From Eutrigla gurnardus (taxonomy: Eukaryota; Chordata; Actinopteri; Perciformes; Triglidae), in the NCBI GenBank assembly GCA_963514095.1, contig OY741276.1:3970603-4034602 (forward strand): a DNA stretch of 64,000 bases, written 5' to 3'. Shown piece by piece: positions 12,230-23,346 of the stretch. The notes beneath the pieces are model-generated. The model was not told the origin of the DNA. It did no database searches and saw nothing but the letters and a program-made list of their open reading frames with translations. Positions within the stretch are counted from its first letter, which is position 1. Each line of letters starts with the position of its first letter. The translations under genes and the position numbers were made by a program.

Positions 12230-12840
12230 TTGCTGTACTGTATCGGAGCGCTTCCACCCCAGCAGTGGTCCTCCCTTATCATAGCACATTTAACAGGGGG
12301 GCTAATCCAATCAGGTGGGGATAACAGGGTCGGCTCTCTGTGAGCGGAGGAAGATCAGGCGAAGCGCTCCTCTGCTTCCCATTAGTGTGTGTCTCTCCAG
12401 CCGGGGCCCATCCTAATCCCATTTCCCCATCTAAAGCCTTAACCCAAACAAGCACGCGGGACAATAATCTCGGGTCACACTCCTGTCGGCCCGGCCCCCG
12501 GCTGCCTCCCGACGCCGCTAATGGAGGGCTAGCCGGAGCCAAGAACGCTGTAAGCTGGAAGGGGAGGGCTTGTTCAGGCCAGGAACCACAACACCCGCAG
12601 CATCTTCTTTGTTTACATCTCCCCCCGTTGTTTTTCTCCTCTTCAGCGGCGTTGTCGTGTGTGAGTCTGTTGCTGGTTTGAGTTTTTTCCCCTCCTCGCC
12701 ACCAAACAACATTAAACCACAGAGAAAATCCTGGCTGTTTTCTTTTTTTGTTTTTTTTTAATGGAGCGCCAATAGCACCATAAACACATCGTTTTATTGC
12801 GCTGGCCGTTCTCATCGCCCACCAGTGCTGTTTTAAGGAG
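12230..12840. promoter_or_regulatory. GC-rich unique block
   Basis: GC- and CpG-containing unique sequence with CTAATCCAATCAGG near 12301 and few simple repeats. Long frames are open on both strands only because stops are rare in this composition. It could be a conserved element or a weak CpG island. Confidence 0.25.
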
Positions 12841-13415
12841 CGGCGTCGTGAAGTTTCAGACGGGAATAGGTGCAGATGTGTGGCACGGTCAGGGAGACAG
12901 GCGGAGAGAGAGACGGAGAGAGTGAGACAGGGAGGGTTTGGCTCCGTGTCGTTCTGTCCCTGTTGACGGCACATGTGCCCCAGATGCAGGGTCCCGATCC
13001 AAACCCAGGCTCATCCAGACGCCACCCCGAGCGTCTCAGATCACTTACACACTCTCCAAGGACCTTCGGAAAAAACAGCCTCATCCACATTTCTCATTTC
13101 TCTCGGTTTCCATATAAGAAAAAAAATTTAGCCCCCAACTTTTTTTTGTTTTTAATGAAATCCAACTGAAATATGGTCGGTGCAACAGAGTGTACCTCAA
13201 ACGAGGCTTTGCAGCTCAGCGTTTTCATGTTCCATGTGGAAGATATTACTTTCCCCCTTTATGCCATTGTACAAATTTGATCATTGGATTTGATTTTTTT
13301 TTTCGGGTGGAAAAATGAACCAGAAGTAGAAAAGTCAAATAAGTCTATGTAGGACTCTTCTGTTACCCACCCCCGCTTTACAAAGGTCAACCAGTTGACT
13401 GAAGGGTGAAGGTGC

Positions 13416-13419
<4 letters not shown>

Positions 13420-13505
<86 letters not shown>
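13420..13505. repeat. (TG)43 microsatellite, pure
   Basis: 86 bases of uninterrupted TG, among the longest pure tracts here. It is likely to vary in length between individuals. Confidence 0.97.
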
Positions 13506-13506
<1 letters not shown>

Positions 13507-16500
13507 ACAGCTGCCAGAAGAGCTAAATCACAGCTATTAGACTAAATCAATTATCCGGCTGATTTTTCCCCTCGTTGACAAAGCTCACACCTGAGTCTGA
13601 TTGCTGTTTCAAATATCTTGTTGATGCAAGACTTCAGTATGGAAGACGACACCAACCCAACAGCATTTGTTGTTTAGTCTAAGTTTAGTTTAAGTTGCGT
13701 TAGACTTTCTTTTTGTCCGTCCTTTTGACGGACGGGGATGTAGATATTCCATCAATCTGTTATTACTCATCATTTTTAGTCTTTAATTATATCCAGATGA
13801 AGGCGTATTTAAAGGCTTAGTCTGCCATTCGGACTTCACCGTTTTAATTTTTGTTTGTAATTCTGAACCCACACTCTGCTGCCAGACTGTTCATTGGATT
13901 TATCAGATCCTCTGAACGTGAGATTTATCGATTTCCTTTATCGATCCTGCAGCACGCGCTCTTTTCTGGCTTCAACGGAGATTTTTTCTACTAATGTTAA
14001 AAACAATTCAATCGATGACGGAAAATATTTGGTGAAAGCGACCTCTGGTGTTTAGTGCCGATGTCTCAAAATTACTTTCACATACAAACCAAATACACTC
14101 TCAATATTTGTGTCAAAATCAAACGTGATTTCCGAAGCAGTTTTGTTGTTTTAAAAGGTAATTATTAGAAGTAAGGCTTCTTACCGTGCAGAGAATGAGT
14201 TGAGATTGATAGATACTTTGACACTAGACCTGTTTTTATATGCATTATAAGCAAGTTCACTTATTATTTAATGTAAATATAGCAAGCATGAAATGAGACA
14301 ACCTTTTCCTATCGTGGTTAAAGTTCAACAACTAAAACACTCCTTTAAGGTCGAGGAAAGAGTGTCGCCGTGGTAACGTGGAATGATCGTTTCTGTGGTT
14401 AAAATAAAAAAAGAGAGTTCTTCTAATTTATTACTCATAAATCAACTTTAACTTCCTCTTTCAGCAAAAATCTCCTGTGTGAGAATCTGCTGAATGCTGA
14501 TTGCAGTCGGTCGGTCAGCAACAGGTGGTTGTAGGTTTAAAACCCCCGTATGTGTCTGTCTGTGAATAGCTGGAAAGCTCGTAAGTGGACCTCGGGTGAA
14601 GATCCGGTCCGCTAAGTCCTGGGATAATGGTCTCCAACAGGTTTTACTTTAATGCTGGACTTCATCGCTTCCAGTTGCTTGTGTGAGCTCATGTACTGAG
14701 AGGCTGCAGGTTGATAAGTGTTGATAAGAGCCGTTGTCGTCCCTTCATTTAATGGTTAAACCAAAACTGTAGCTCAACTCAATGATTGAGAATGTTGGGG
14801 AAGCATTTTTTTTATCGTCTCGTGCTGCTGTTAATTTGCGTAGCATCGACTAATGACTGCACGGTAAAGAAATACAAAGATTGCCAAACGAACTAGCGCA
14901 ACCCTACTCGAGAAACGAAGAATCATCATAATTATTGTTCCAAAGATTGTTGACAGCTGTGGAATGTGGTAGGAGGGAAAGTTCAGCGCTCTAAATCATC
15001 GCCGGTGATCAGGTTTTGGATCCGATAAAAAGGCACGAAAGCAACAAAATTCATCACCGACAACCTCGATCATCCGTTATACGAGGCGTTCAGCGCCAGC
15101 GACGACTCGGCTGTTTTTTAAATTTTTCCTCAACTGGAAGCAGCAGTCTGTCCACCCACGTGTAGACCGGCTTAAACTCCCCACCTCGAGCTGCATCCAT
15201 CAACCCGTTGAGGTTACTGATGGGTTCGAGGGCCGGTAAGCGTGCCAGGCGGGATTTGAACAAAGCCGTGAGGCGGTGTTGCCTTGGAGGCTGCACTCGG
15301 GGCACGAAGGCTCCCTTCATCCTATCTCCAGAGAACCGCTCTATTGGTATTATCTGCCTCGTATATTGGTGTAACTACTCCTTTTACTTTTGCTCAAACA
15401 TTTTTAGTAGTCGCCTATCTTGCAAAGACTTTGCTGGTGTGATAACTTAAAAAAAGAAAAACATTGCGGTTACATTAGCCTCAAATAATTGCCACAAATT
15501 GAGGATTCTTGACTCGTAAAGAAGAAATGCTCTCCAGCAGAACTTTGTTATTACCACAGCTGGAGAGGTCAGCCGAGGTCCCTCTTTGTCACACATACTG
15601 TAATTAAGTCATTTGCAAGTAGACTCCACATTAGAAACTCACATAAGCAGTGTCAGTAAATAGCCTGTGGTCACTATCTTTATTATGCAGCCAGCTTGGC
15701 ACCGCCAACAGTCCGACTTGGCCGCTGACTTCCAGGGAAAAGCATCCCTCGTAAACCGTGGCGACCTATCAGTTACTTCTTCAAAACGACGTCCATACAA
15801 ATGAATCCAGCTATTCACGGAAGCATCTGTTGTCGTACCGGCGGTCCGTCTTGGCTGAGCATCAGACAGACAGGCAGCCGCGTGATTGTTGTCAAATATC
15901 ACTCTGATAGACATGCACCCTTAGTGTTAGTGGTCTAACGTCTTGGTTGTGTGTGTGACAACACACGTTTGCAGTGTTGTTAATAATGCCGATCATCAAG
16001 GCGCCTGTAAAGATGGCTGGACTCTCCTTATCTAATATTCCTCCTGTATTGATGAAACCTCCTGAAACAGGTGGCGGCTGCTCCCTCTCGTGACCGACAG
16101 TATCACAAGAGGTCTTGATCTCAGGGGCTTCATTATTCTGGAAATAATCCAAGATTGAGAGACTAAATTAGTTGCTTTGCATACAGTTTGTAGACTGGAT
16201 TTCTCTTGAGTGAACTAAACTACCGGACTGGTAGGATGGATGAGAGAAAACGCATTCTTTGGTGCTACTTTCAACTAATCGAGGTCTACCTTCCTGTTGC
16301 TACAAACTGTGTTTTCAGGCTGATGATGAATAATTTGTTTTCCTCAAGCAGAGACCAACAGAAAGCAAAATGACCAGAGACATACTGGTGAAACTGTGTC
16401 CTAAATAATACTAAAAAATAGTATGAATAGGCAAACAAGTGTAATTCAAAATCAGTGATTTTATACCAAACTTCTCATCAGATTACAGGTAAAGTGTTAC

Positions 16501-16980
16501 TCCTCATCGGAAATCACATTTTGTTTTAATTCCAAGGCAAAGCTTAACTCATCGGAGCTATTTCACACTAAAAAATTATTTAAAAATATAATAAACTAAA
16601 CATCAAAACAGATTTCTTTCAAACCAATGTCTATTTTGTATTATTATATATTTTTATTCACTTTTTATTTTGTTAAATTATCTGTAAACCATATAAAATA
16701 AAGCTGAAAAAACCCGGCAGGCAAAATAGTGAATATGATTGTATAAGTTGCTGAAACTGAAATAAAAACTATCAGATAAATCCGGTCATGCCGCACGTTT
16801 TCATACAATTAAAGATCAAATAAAAATACTAGTAATATTCAATCTGGCTGTGTTATTGTGCTGCCACCATGATGGAAGATATGCTTTGTTTATGTGTTTA
16901 TGTGACACTATATGAGTGAGAAAGTGAGTGCTGCTGGGAAGTGTAGTTCATGTTTTACATGTAGTGCCACTTTTACCTCC
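13506..16980. other. 3.5 kb of non-coding sequence without microsatellites
   Basis: Largely AT-leaning, with a small hairpin GTCCGTCCTTTTGACGGAC near 13718. The part at 15060-16160 carries several minus-strand frames of ordinary composition that I do not recognise. 16550-16850 is strongly AT-rich. Confidence 0.55.
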
Positions 16981-17084
16981 CCCTGCTTAAATATACTCAT
17001 CTTTAATGTATGGCATCTCCATATATATATCTGAGAAACAGAAATAATGTTTGGCATTTCATGGTTGGGAAGCCTCATCATCTC

Positions 17085-17565
17085 CAACTGTTAAGGAATT
17101 GCTTTTGCCCACAGAACAGTGTGGAGCCTGTGGATCAATTTCCCCCTTTCCAAACATACGGCGGGTCTCAGCGGAGGGACGCGGTACGCATGAGGGCAGA
17201 GGGGGGGGAGGAGGAGAGTTTGGCCCTGGAAGTCTCCACCTGGTGGGGTGGTTGAGGGCCAGCGAGGACCACCCCCCCGCCCCCCCTCAGCACACAAAGC
17301 TGGCCTTGTGTGAGATAAGCGGCGGGCACCAGGAGGGCCCTGCGGCACTATTTTCACAATCACAGCCCGTTTGTTTTCTCTGGGCCTCGGAGCTCGGGTC
17401 TGACAGCACAGCAGCATGCTGGCAGGCCTGGAGGTTGTGTTGGGTAGCACCGTCAGGGGAGGGAAGGGGGGTCCTCCCTCCTAAGGTGGGCCAGGGGGGT
17501 TTCAGGGGGCTCCCCAACATTTATTTGATTAGATTTGTTTACATAACTGATCCCTCACTAGACTA
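17085..17565. promoter_or_regulatory. GC-rich unique block
   Basis: Complex GC-rich sequence with a GTGTGAGATAAGCGG segment (GATA core AGATAA) near 17310, CACTATTTTCACAATCACAG near 17346, and C- and G-runs. Several frames are open in both directions, none with a recognisable protein. Confidence 0.25.
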
Positions 17566-17569
17566 GAGT

Positions 17570-18790
17570 TCCAGTTCAGCTCAAACATGTTGCATCAATA
17601 GAAAATCTAAAAGAGCTTTGCAATTATTTGTGTTTGATATTCTTATTGAAACTAAATCATTTGGGGAATTATATTCTTCAAGTTCAAGAAATCTGTTTAA
17701 TGCCAAGAAAATAGTCATCATCTCTCCACCAATAATTATATTATTCAGTTCGCTGCCGAAGAGGGTTTTTTTCTTTCTCTGCAACAATAATGTGCTAATA
17801 TTGAGAATTTTCTGTTGCTCAGAGGTGTGTTTTACTGCTCGGTGGTTAATGCTCTAATACATATTTTCATATTTCATCTAACCTCGACCATGTGAACTCC
17901 TTCGCTTCTTTTCTGTTTCTTTTTTTTCTTCTCTCTTGGCAATAACGCTGTGGTGTAATATTATGAGTGTTTATAGTGAAAAGCCGCAGCGTAAAAAAAA
18001 GACTCGGGAGTTATAAGAATGTTTTCTTGGTAAAGACTCTTCGGAAAAATGATACCAAAAATGAATTGGAAACAGTTGTTTGTACTGTTGTGTGGATGAT
18101 GTGCCCTGAGCGCCTCCTTTTATTCAGAACGCAGAGTTATATAGAATATTGAAGTTTTCATTAAAAAGCATGCCGCCGCTCCTGTGATTATTTTGAGTGC
18201 TTATCAGATTTGAACTTAATTCCTCATTAGGAGCCGGTGGAGGAGAAGGAGCGCCCTGAGCCTCGCGTTGGGATTGTTTAAAAAGTGGTTTTCTCTGCAG
18301 GCAGGTTTCATGATTTTCTCCCCATTCCACAGTGTGTGTTGGCCCATCGGAGGCGACCGGCTGCCAGGACTCCTCTCAGCTCGCTCCCCGAAGACCCCTG
18401 GCTCCACAGAAACAGGAAATGGTAATAGTATTGCACTGCTTTTCCTCCCCCCCCCCCCCTCCTATCTGTATCCCCATTTCTCCCTCTTTCTCTCTGAATG
18501 AACAAAAAAAGGGGAGAAAAAACAGACGTGTAATAACATATACGTGTGGAAAAATGGCCCCAGACCATAAAATAAACCGAAGGTACACACTGTGTTTTTG
18601 CACTTTCACTATATGCTATATAATCAATCAATTACACTTGTCAGACCGTTGCTGGAGGAACAAATCTTGAGCTTACATCTACCCGAAAGTTTCCACAACT
18701 AGAGATTTTGGAAGAAATTGAACTTTAATCTAAATCAAACTTTGTTTTTGCTGTGTTTTTGTCATTTGCTAATTTACTCATTCTTTATTT
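17570..18790. other. Non-coding sequence with an exon-like patch
   Basis: AT-leaning up to 18180. At 18284-18421 a TTCTCTGCAG acceptor-like and a GAAATGGTAATAG donor-like site bracket open sequence, but no protein is recognisable. Confidence 0.5.
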
Positions 18791-18792
18791 GA

Positions 18793-18862
18793 TGCTGTGG
18801 TTCGCACCGTTGCCTCACAGCAAGAAGGTCCTGAGTTTGATTCCCAGTCTGGAGTTTGCATG
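18793..18862 (+). repeat. Teleost dispersed repeat with tRNA-like B-box
   Basis: 'GCACCGTTGCCTCACAGCAA', 'GAAGGTCCTGAGTTTGATTC' and 'GGAGTTTGCATG' match a very common teleost repeat; the GAGTTTGATTCC part resembles a polymerase III B box. A segment usually found between 'CAGTCTGG' and 'GGAGTTTGC' seems to be missing here. It is not a tRNA gene, as there is no cloverleaf. Confidence 0.62.
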
Positions 18863-18874
18863 ATTCAAGGTTCC

Positions 18875-19375
18875 TACGGGTGCTGGAAACCCTTGAATTT
18901 TAGTGTGGTGTTTGCAAGGTTTTAAGTGCTTGGATTTAGACTAAAGGTCTTGAAATGTGTGTTCTATGTGATGACACATATGATAGAACAGAGAAAAGAA
19001 GATCTCCATATTTGAGGGACTGAAAACAGCATTTTCTGACATTTCTTTATGAAAAATGACTTTTGATGATGAACAGGTGATGAAAATAGTTGGTGATTAT
19101 ATTTCTGTGGATCTGTTAGTGGAATTAGTTTTCCTTTCATTTGTGGTCCTTCTGTAAAAAGCTGTCTCCAAACATCATGTTGGTTGTTTAGAGGACAATA
19201 ACATCTCATTTAATGTGATGAACAAGTGACATAATAAGTTGACTGATTACTGATGATTGGATACAAATATGGAGTTTACCACAGCTGGAAGGGGCTGGAA
19301 AAGCATGGAAATGCACCTTGAAATGCTTGAAAAGTGCTTGAATTTGACTTTGGAAAAGGTGTGATCAGGAAAAGA
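18875..19375 (+). repeat. CTTGAA-rich dispersed repeat, split
   Basis: Two parts rich in 'CTTGAA' and 'GTGCTTG' (18878-18955 and 19285-19360) look like halves of one common teleost repeat, separated by about 330 bases of AT-rich sequence. The middle may be an insertion or simply diverged sequence. I recall similar sequence from fish genomes but cannot name the family. Confidence 0.45.
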
Positions 19376-19421
19376 TAAAAAAATAGTAAAAAATATGCAT
19401 ATCTTAAAATCACATATCCAT

Positions 19422-19460
19422 ACCTGATCCGCTGTGGCGCCCCCTAATGGGAAACACTGG
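19422..19460 (+). repeat. Short teleost repeat tail with CTCF-like core
   Basis: 'GATCCGCTGTGGCGCCCCCT' followed by 'AATGGG' matches the 3' part of a common fish repeat that often ends in GAAGAA units. Only about 40 bases are kept. On the minus strand, 19436-19450 reads CCATTAGGGGGCGCC, close to the CTCF core. Confidence 0.5.
19436..19450 (-). promoter_or_regulatory. CTCF-like core in a short repeat remnant
   Basis: On the minus strand CCATTAGGGGGCGCC fits the CTCF core at 13 of 14 positions. It points the opposite way to the two family A sites on either side (5.2 and 31.1 kb). Confidence 0.35.
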
Positions 19461-19566
19461 TATAAGAAGTTACCGTATGCTCTAAAATTAAACGATATGA
19501 TAAAACAATAGGAATAAAAGCCTTCCGTTCGTTGTGTGAGTGTGTAGCCCCTCCACAGGTGGATGA

Positions 19567-19572
<6 letters not shown>

Positions 19573-19609
<37 letters not shown>

Positions 19610-19619
19610 CACACACACA
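19573..19619. repeat. (CA)n microsatellite
   Basis: CA tract with one CG interruption near 19603. Confidence 0.95.
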
Positions 19620-20185
19620 GAGCCTCTTAAGCGTTTATGAGTCCCTTCACCCCTGGCCAAGCATGTGGTGAAGCCACCCACCTCCAGTCATATCAGAGGG
19701 GATCTGCTAACTAGCCCCCACGGACTCTGCCAGGTTTTCATAGTAAATCGTGGAGCAAAAACCACAATTGACTAAAAAGAGATAGGCTCACCCTGACTTC
19801 ACAGCGTTTTGCGGTCTACATTTCCCTTTGAGTTCCTTTTTTTTCTTTTTCTTCTTCTTTCTTCAGAGTTTCTTTCCCTTCTCATTTTCCCTTTCATCTT
19901 AATTTAAAATGCAGCTGGATCCACCATTCCTCCTAATACTTTTCTTTTGTTTTTTAGCCCCTTTAAAAAAAAAAAAAACAGCGTTTTATCTTTTTGGGCT
20001 TTTGGAAGATTTATTTTTCGTGAAAGCCTTAATGTGTTCAAGAAGTCCCGAAGTTAGCTTCTATAATGGTCCAGCCACACACAAAAAACAGTCTTCAAAC
20101 ACAATCATTCTCACGGAGACATTCAGTCCTACAGCACTAGTTCTATACTGTAGATGGCCGTCCACACCTTAAGAGTATACCCAGC

Positions 20186-20203
20186 TATATATATATATAT
20201 ATA
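20186..20203. repeat. (TA)9 microsatellite
   Basis: Short pure TA run followed by CCCCCC. Confidence 0.9.
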
Positions 20204-22023
20204 CCCCCCGTTTCTTCTAATAGAGAGGTTGCAGGATAAAATCCCCCTTTTGGAGCACAGATGTGGGCCGCTCAAGTCCAAAGCACCAGTTCTCTTTTCC
20301 AAAACACAACCGTAAAAAATATAAGTAACCATAAAACCAAAAATGTCTCTTTTCCTATAGCAGAAACTGTGGGATCTGCCCCGTCAACCGTGAGCCGGGG
20401 CTACACAGGGGAACTGGAGGGGAGTGCTGAGGCCTGATTGGGTGGAAAACCGTCTGGGAGCCCAAGTTTATACTGGACAAAGAAAGTTGGACTTGCACAT
20501 ATTTTTTCAGGGGATGTTTTATACATTTTTTAAGGCATACATCCCATACAGACACCATCTGTACATCACATCCTCGTAACCTTTCCTCGGGGCCACACCT
20601 TTACGCCGATATCCATTCTTGGCATTCCTCGACACACAAGTAGTGCAGTCGAGTCCTGGCACGGCCGGCGAGGGTTTTTTTTCTCAGTCCGGCGCTCCAA
20701 CTCTCAGGCCTGGGCAGAGGCGGGCGAAGTACCCGGCCGTCTGTTCTCCTTCCTGGGATTGGATCGCTCTGTTGCACTTCACCCCGCGGCTTCTCTCAAG
20801 ATGCCAGTTAGGTGCTTGGCCGAAGTGCAACATTTTTCATTTTTCATCATATTTCTCCTCGGAGCAAAGTCCTGCTCTGAGACGTATGCATGCATGTCTG
20901 GTATGGCATTTTGCTTATATGCTCGATATGGTAGAAGAAAGAATATTTTAGGGGAATTAAAATAATTAAATGTAACTTTTTGGACACTTTTATTGTGTAA
21001 TTATATGTACGGGAAACATAAAACAACGCTCGTTAATGTTTCACGTCGATGCGAATGAAAGAGCTTTTCCATCACCAAGTGTGAATGGAACATTTTGTCT
21101 TTATGTAATAATATGCTAATTGTCTCCCGAGGTTGGCATAGTGGGGCCTTCATTGAGTTTGCTCCTATAGCAACACACACTTTTACTGGTGTAATGTGAC
21201 CTGGAGGGGCGCCAATGAGCCCAGAGAAGGTCCGTGGCCCCGGGGCCGCCGACACCTCTCCCCAGCCCTGTTGAAATGTTTATTTATAACTCTCCTCCAG
21301 CTCCACCTCCCCCTGTTGTCTGCCAGCCGCCATGCCAATCCAAACACACCCGGCCTCTGCAGACTGATCCAGAGCATGATTTCAGAAAGAAGAGAACCGT
21401 TTCCCCCAAACTCTCCCACCTTTTCCTCCCCCCTCCCTCCCCGTCTCAGTGCGTCTTCCAAAGAGTAACGCTCAGGGAGAGGAGAATTGAGTAGAGACAG
21501 AAGGGGAGAGGGAAGGAAAGGGGGGAGGGATAAGAAGAAAAAAGAGGGGAGAGGGGGCAGAGGTTCACTCCATCCAGCCCCGGTCTGCTAAATTGGTTTC
21601 AGAGCAGCAGTTGGACTCCGGGGATGAACGGCACACACTGCCGAACTAGCTTGTGTTTGCTTTTGTGGGGTGTAGGAAATCTGATCTCCGTTCTGTGTAG
21701 CCAACCCACATCCCACATCCCACCCATCACCGCCGCCGAGAACCGAGGGGGGAGCCACAACGGCACCGACACAGGTATCCCCCCCCCCCTCCCCGATACT
21801 TCAGCAACAAGAATAACAAACATTAAATCAAGAGTGTGGAGGGAAAAAAGTGCATATTTCACTAAATCGTCGAAGGGTTACATCATACCGCCGTCTTCGT
21901 TACGGGGCAGGAAGTCACGTGTTCGTGGACGGCGGGATGACATGTCGAGTCCCCGGTGAGCCCGAGGCGGAAAGCCTCTCTAAATAGGTTTAATTGGGCC
22001 GGGCCTAACACCGGTAGGCATCG

Positions 22024-22024
<1 letters not shown>

Positions 22025-22059
<35 letters not shown>
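22025..22059. repeat. (CA)n microsatellite
   Basis: Pure CA tract of 35 bases in GC-rich surroundings. Confidence 0.95.
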
Positions 22060-22060
<1 letters not shown>

Positions 22061-22888
22061 GGGGGTAACCGGGGGGAAAAAAGCAACGCACCCTGGAGAC
22101 CTCGGGCACCGCCGCCGCCCCCGTATCTGACTTGGGTGTACTCACAGTTTATAAGGACACACCGCCGCGTCCGAGGGAGCTGTGCCAAATTACCAAACAC
22201 CGGTTGTTTATCTAAAAAACATGCTCTCGCAGCAGAGCCATGATTGGTTTGTTGCCCAAGGCATAACTCTGGCTCTCAAAAGAGGGAATTGTTTACCTCC
22301 GTGTGTGTTTGCCTGCTTGTTTACGGTGTCTCCTGTTTGCACGGGAGCGTCCTCCTCCCCACCAACTCACCGAGCTCCACGACACCCCCCCTCAAAAATG
22401 TAGATTTAAATATCCTGTATTATTTCCACACGATAAGTTGAGCTAGTACCTGATAAATAATATATGACGCGTCAAATATTTATTCAAACGGCTAAAAGGG
22501 AAGGAGGAAGCGTGAAGACAGGCCTGTATGAGGTATGTTTTATATACAGTACGCCGGCAGACAGCGGTCCAATTAATGTGACCACGTTGGAGACAGAGAA
22601 GGGACTTAATGTGATGTTAAGGCCGCGGTGCAAGAAAACACGCTTTTCTTTTTGATTTTCTCCGTGTGCACACATGCAAAATCCTCCCCGGTGTTCGGGA
22701 CGGGTCTCATTTCTCTCCGCAGACAGTTTGCTTGCCTTGCAGCCGGACGGACTCGTCTCACATCGCGTGTCTTATATGATGACAAATCCTACATTTAATT
22801 TACTCTTGCCTTTTTGCAACGCGGCACCAACTTCTTTTTATTTAATAAATGGTCGTGCTTTAAAAGCAACCAAGTGTTGAATGAACCG

Positions 22889-22890
<2 letters not shown>

Positions 22891-22942
<52 letters not shown>
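22891..22942. repeat. (AC)26 microsatellite
   Basis: Pure AC tract; an inverted GT tract lies 51 bases downstream. Confidence 0.96.
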
Positions 22943-22946
<4 letters not shown>

Positions 22947-22993
22947 ACTCCCTTTCCTTTTTACTGCTGTGTGAGTGTTTGTGTCTTTGCCAA

Positions 22994-23020
22994 GTGTGTG
23001 TGTGTGTGTGTGTGTGTGTT
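22994..23020. repeat. (GT)13 microsatellite
   Basis: Pure GT tract, inverted relative to 22891-22942. Confidence 0.95.
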
Positions 23021-23283
23021 TATACTCTTGTTTGTGTGTTCGTGAGTGAGTCCTGGGGGAATGCGGTCTCCACAGTAACCGTCTCTCTCTTGGTGGTCCA
23101 TCATTAATAGTCTGTCTCGTGTTGATGATTTAGATTCAGTCAAAAAAAAAAAGGAAAAAAAAAGAGGGATGCAGTCAGATATATCAAGTGAAATCCCATA
23201 AAATCATTTAACAACTCGGGAATAATAAACAGCCCGACAAGTAAATAAATAATCAGTAAATCAGGAGGTCAGTTGATGCAACC

Positions 23284-23284
<1 letters not shown>

Positions 23285-23344
<60 letters not shown>
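23285..23344. repeat. (TG)30 microsatellite
   Basis: 60 bases of pure TG, the third dinucleotide tract within 450 bases. Confidence 0.97.

Positions 23345-23346
<2 letters not shown>

Larger units (their letters stand above)
19491..22020. other. Unique non-coding sequence
   Basis: Holds A13 near 19966, a short TA run, a GC-rich part at 21180-21480, and purine-rich runs at 21465-21560. No gene recognised. Confidence 0.55.

Noticed and set aside
12279..12974. 231-codon minus-strand open frame
   Set aside because: GC-rich sequence with few stops; frames on the opposite strand are open too, and no domain or known protein is visible.
17051..17566. 171-codon plus-strand frame with overlapping 119-codon minus-strand frame
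   Set aside because: Both lie in GC-rich sequence with G and C runs; proline- and glycine-rich peptides without a recognisable family.
18793..18862. Possible tRNA gene because of the B-box-like GAGTTTGATTCC
   Set aside because: No A box at the right distance and no cloverleaf; it matches a dispersed teleost repeat instead.
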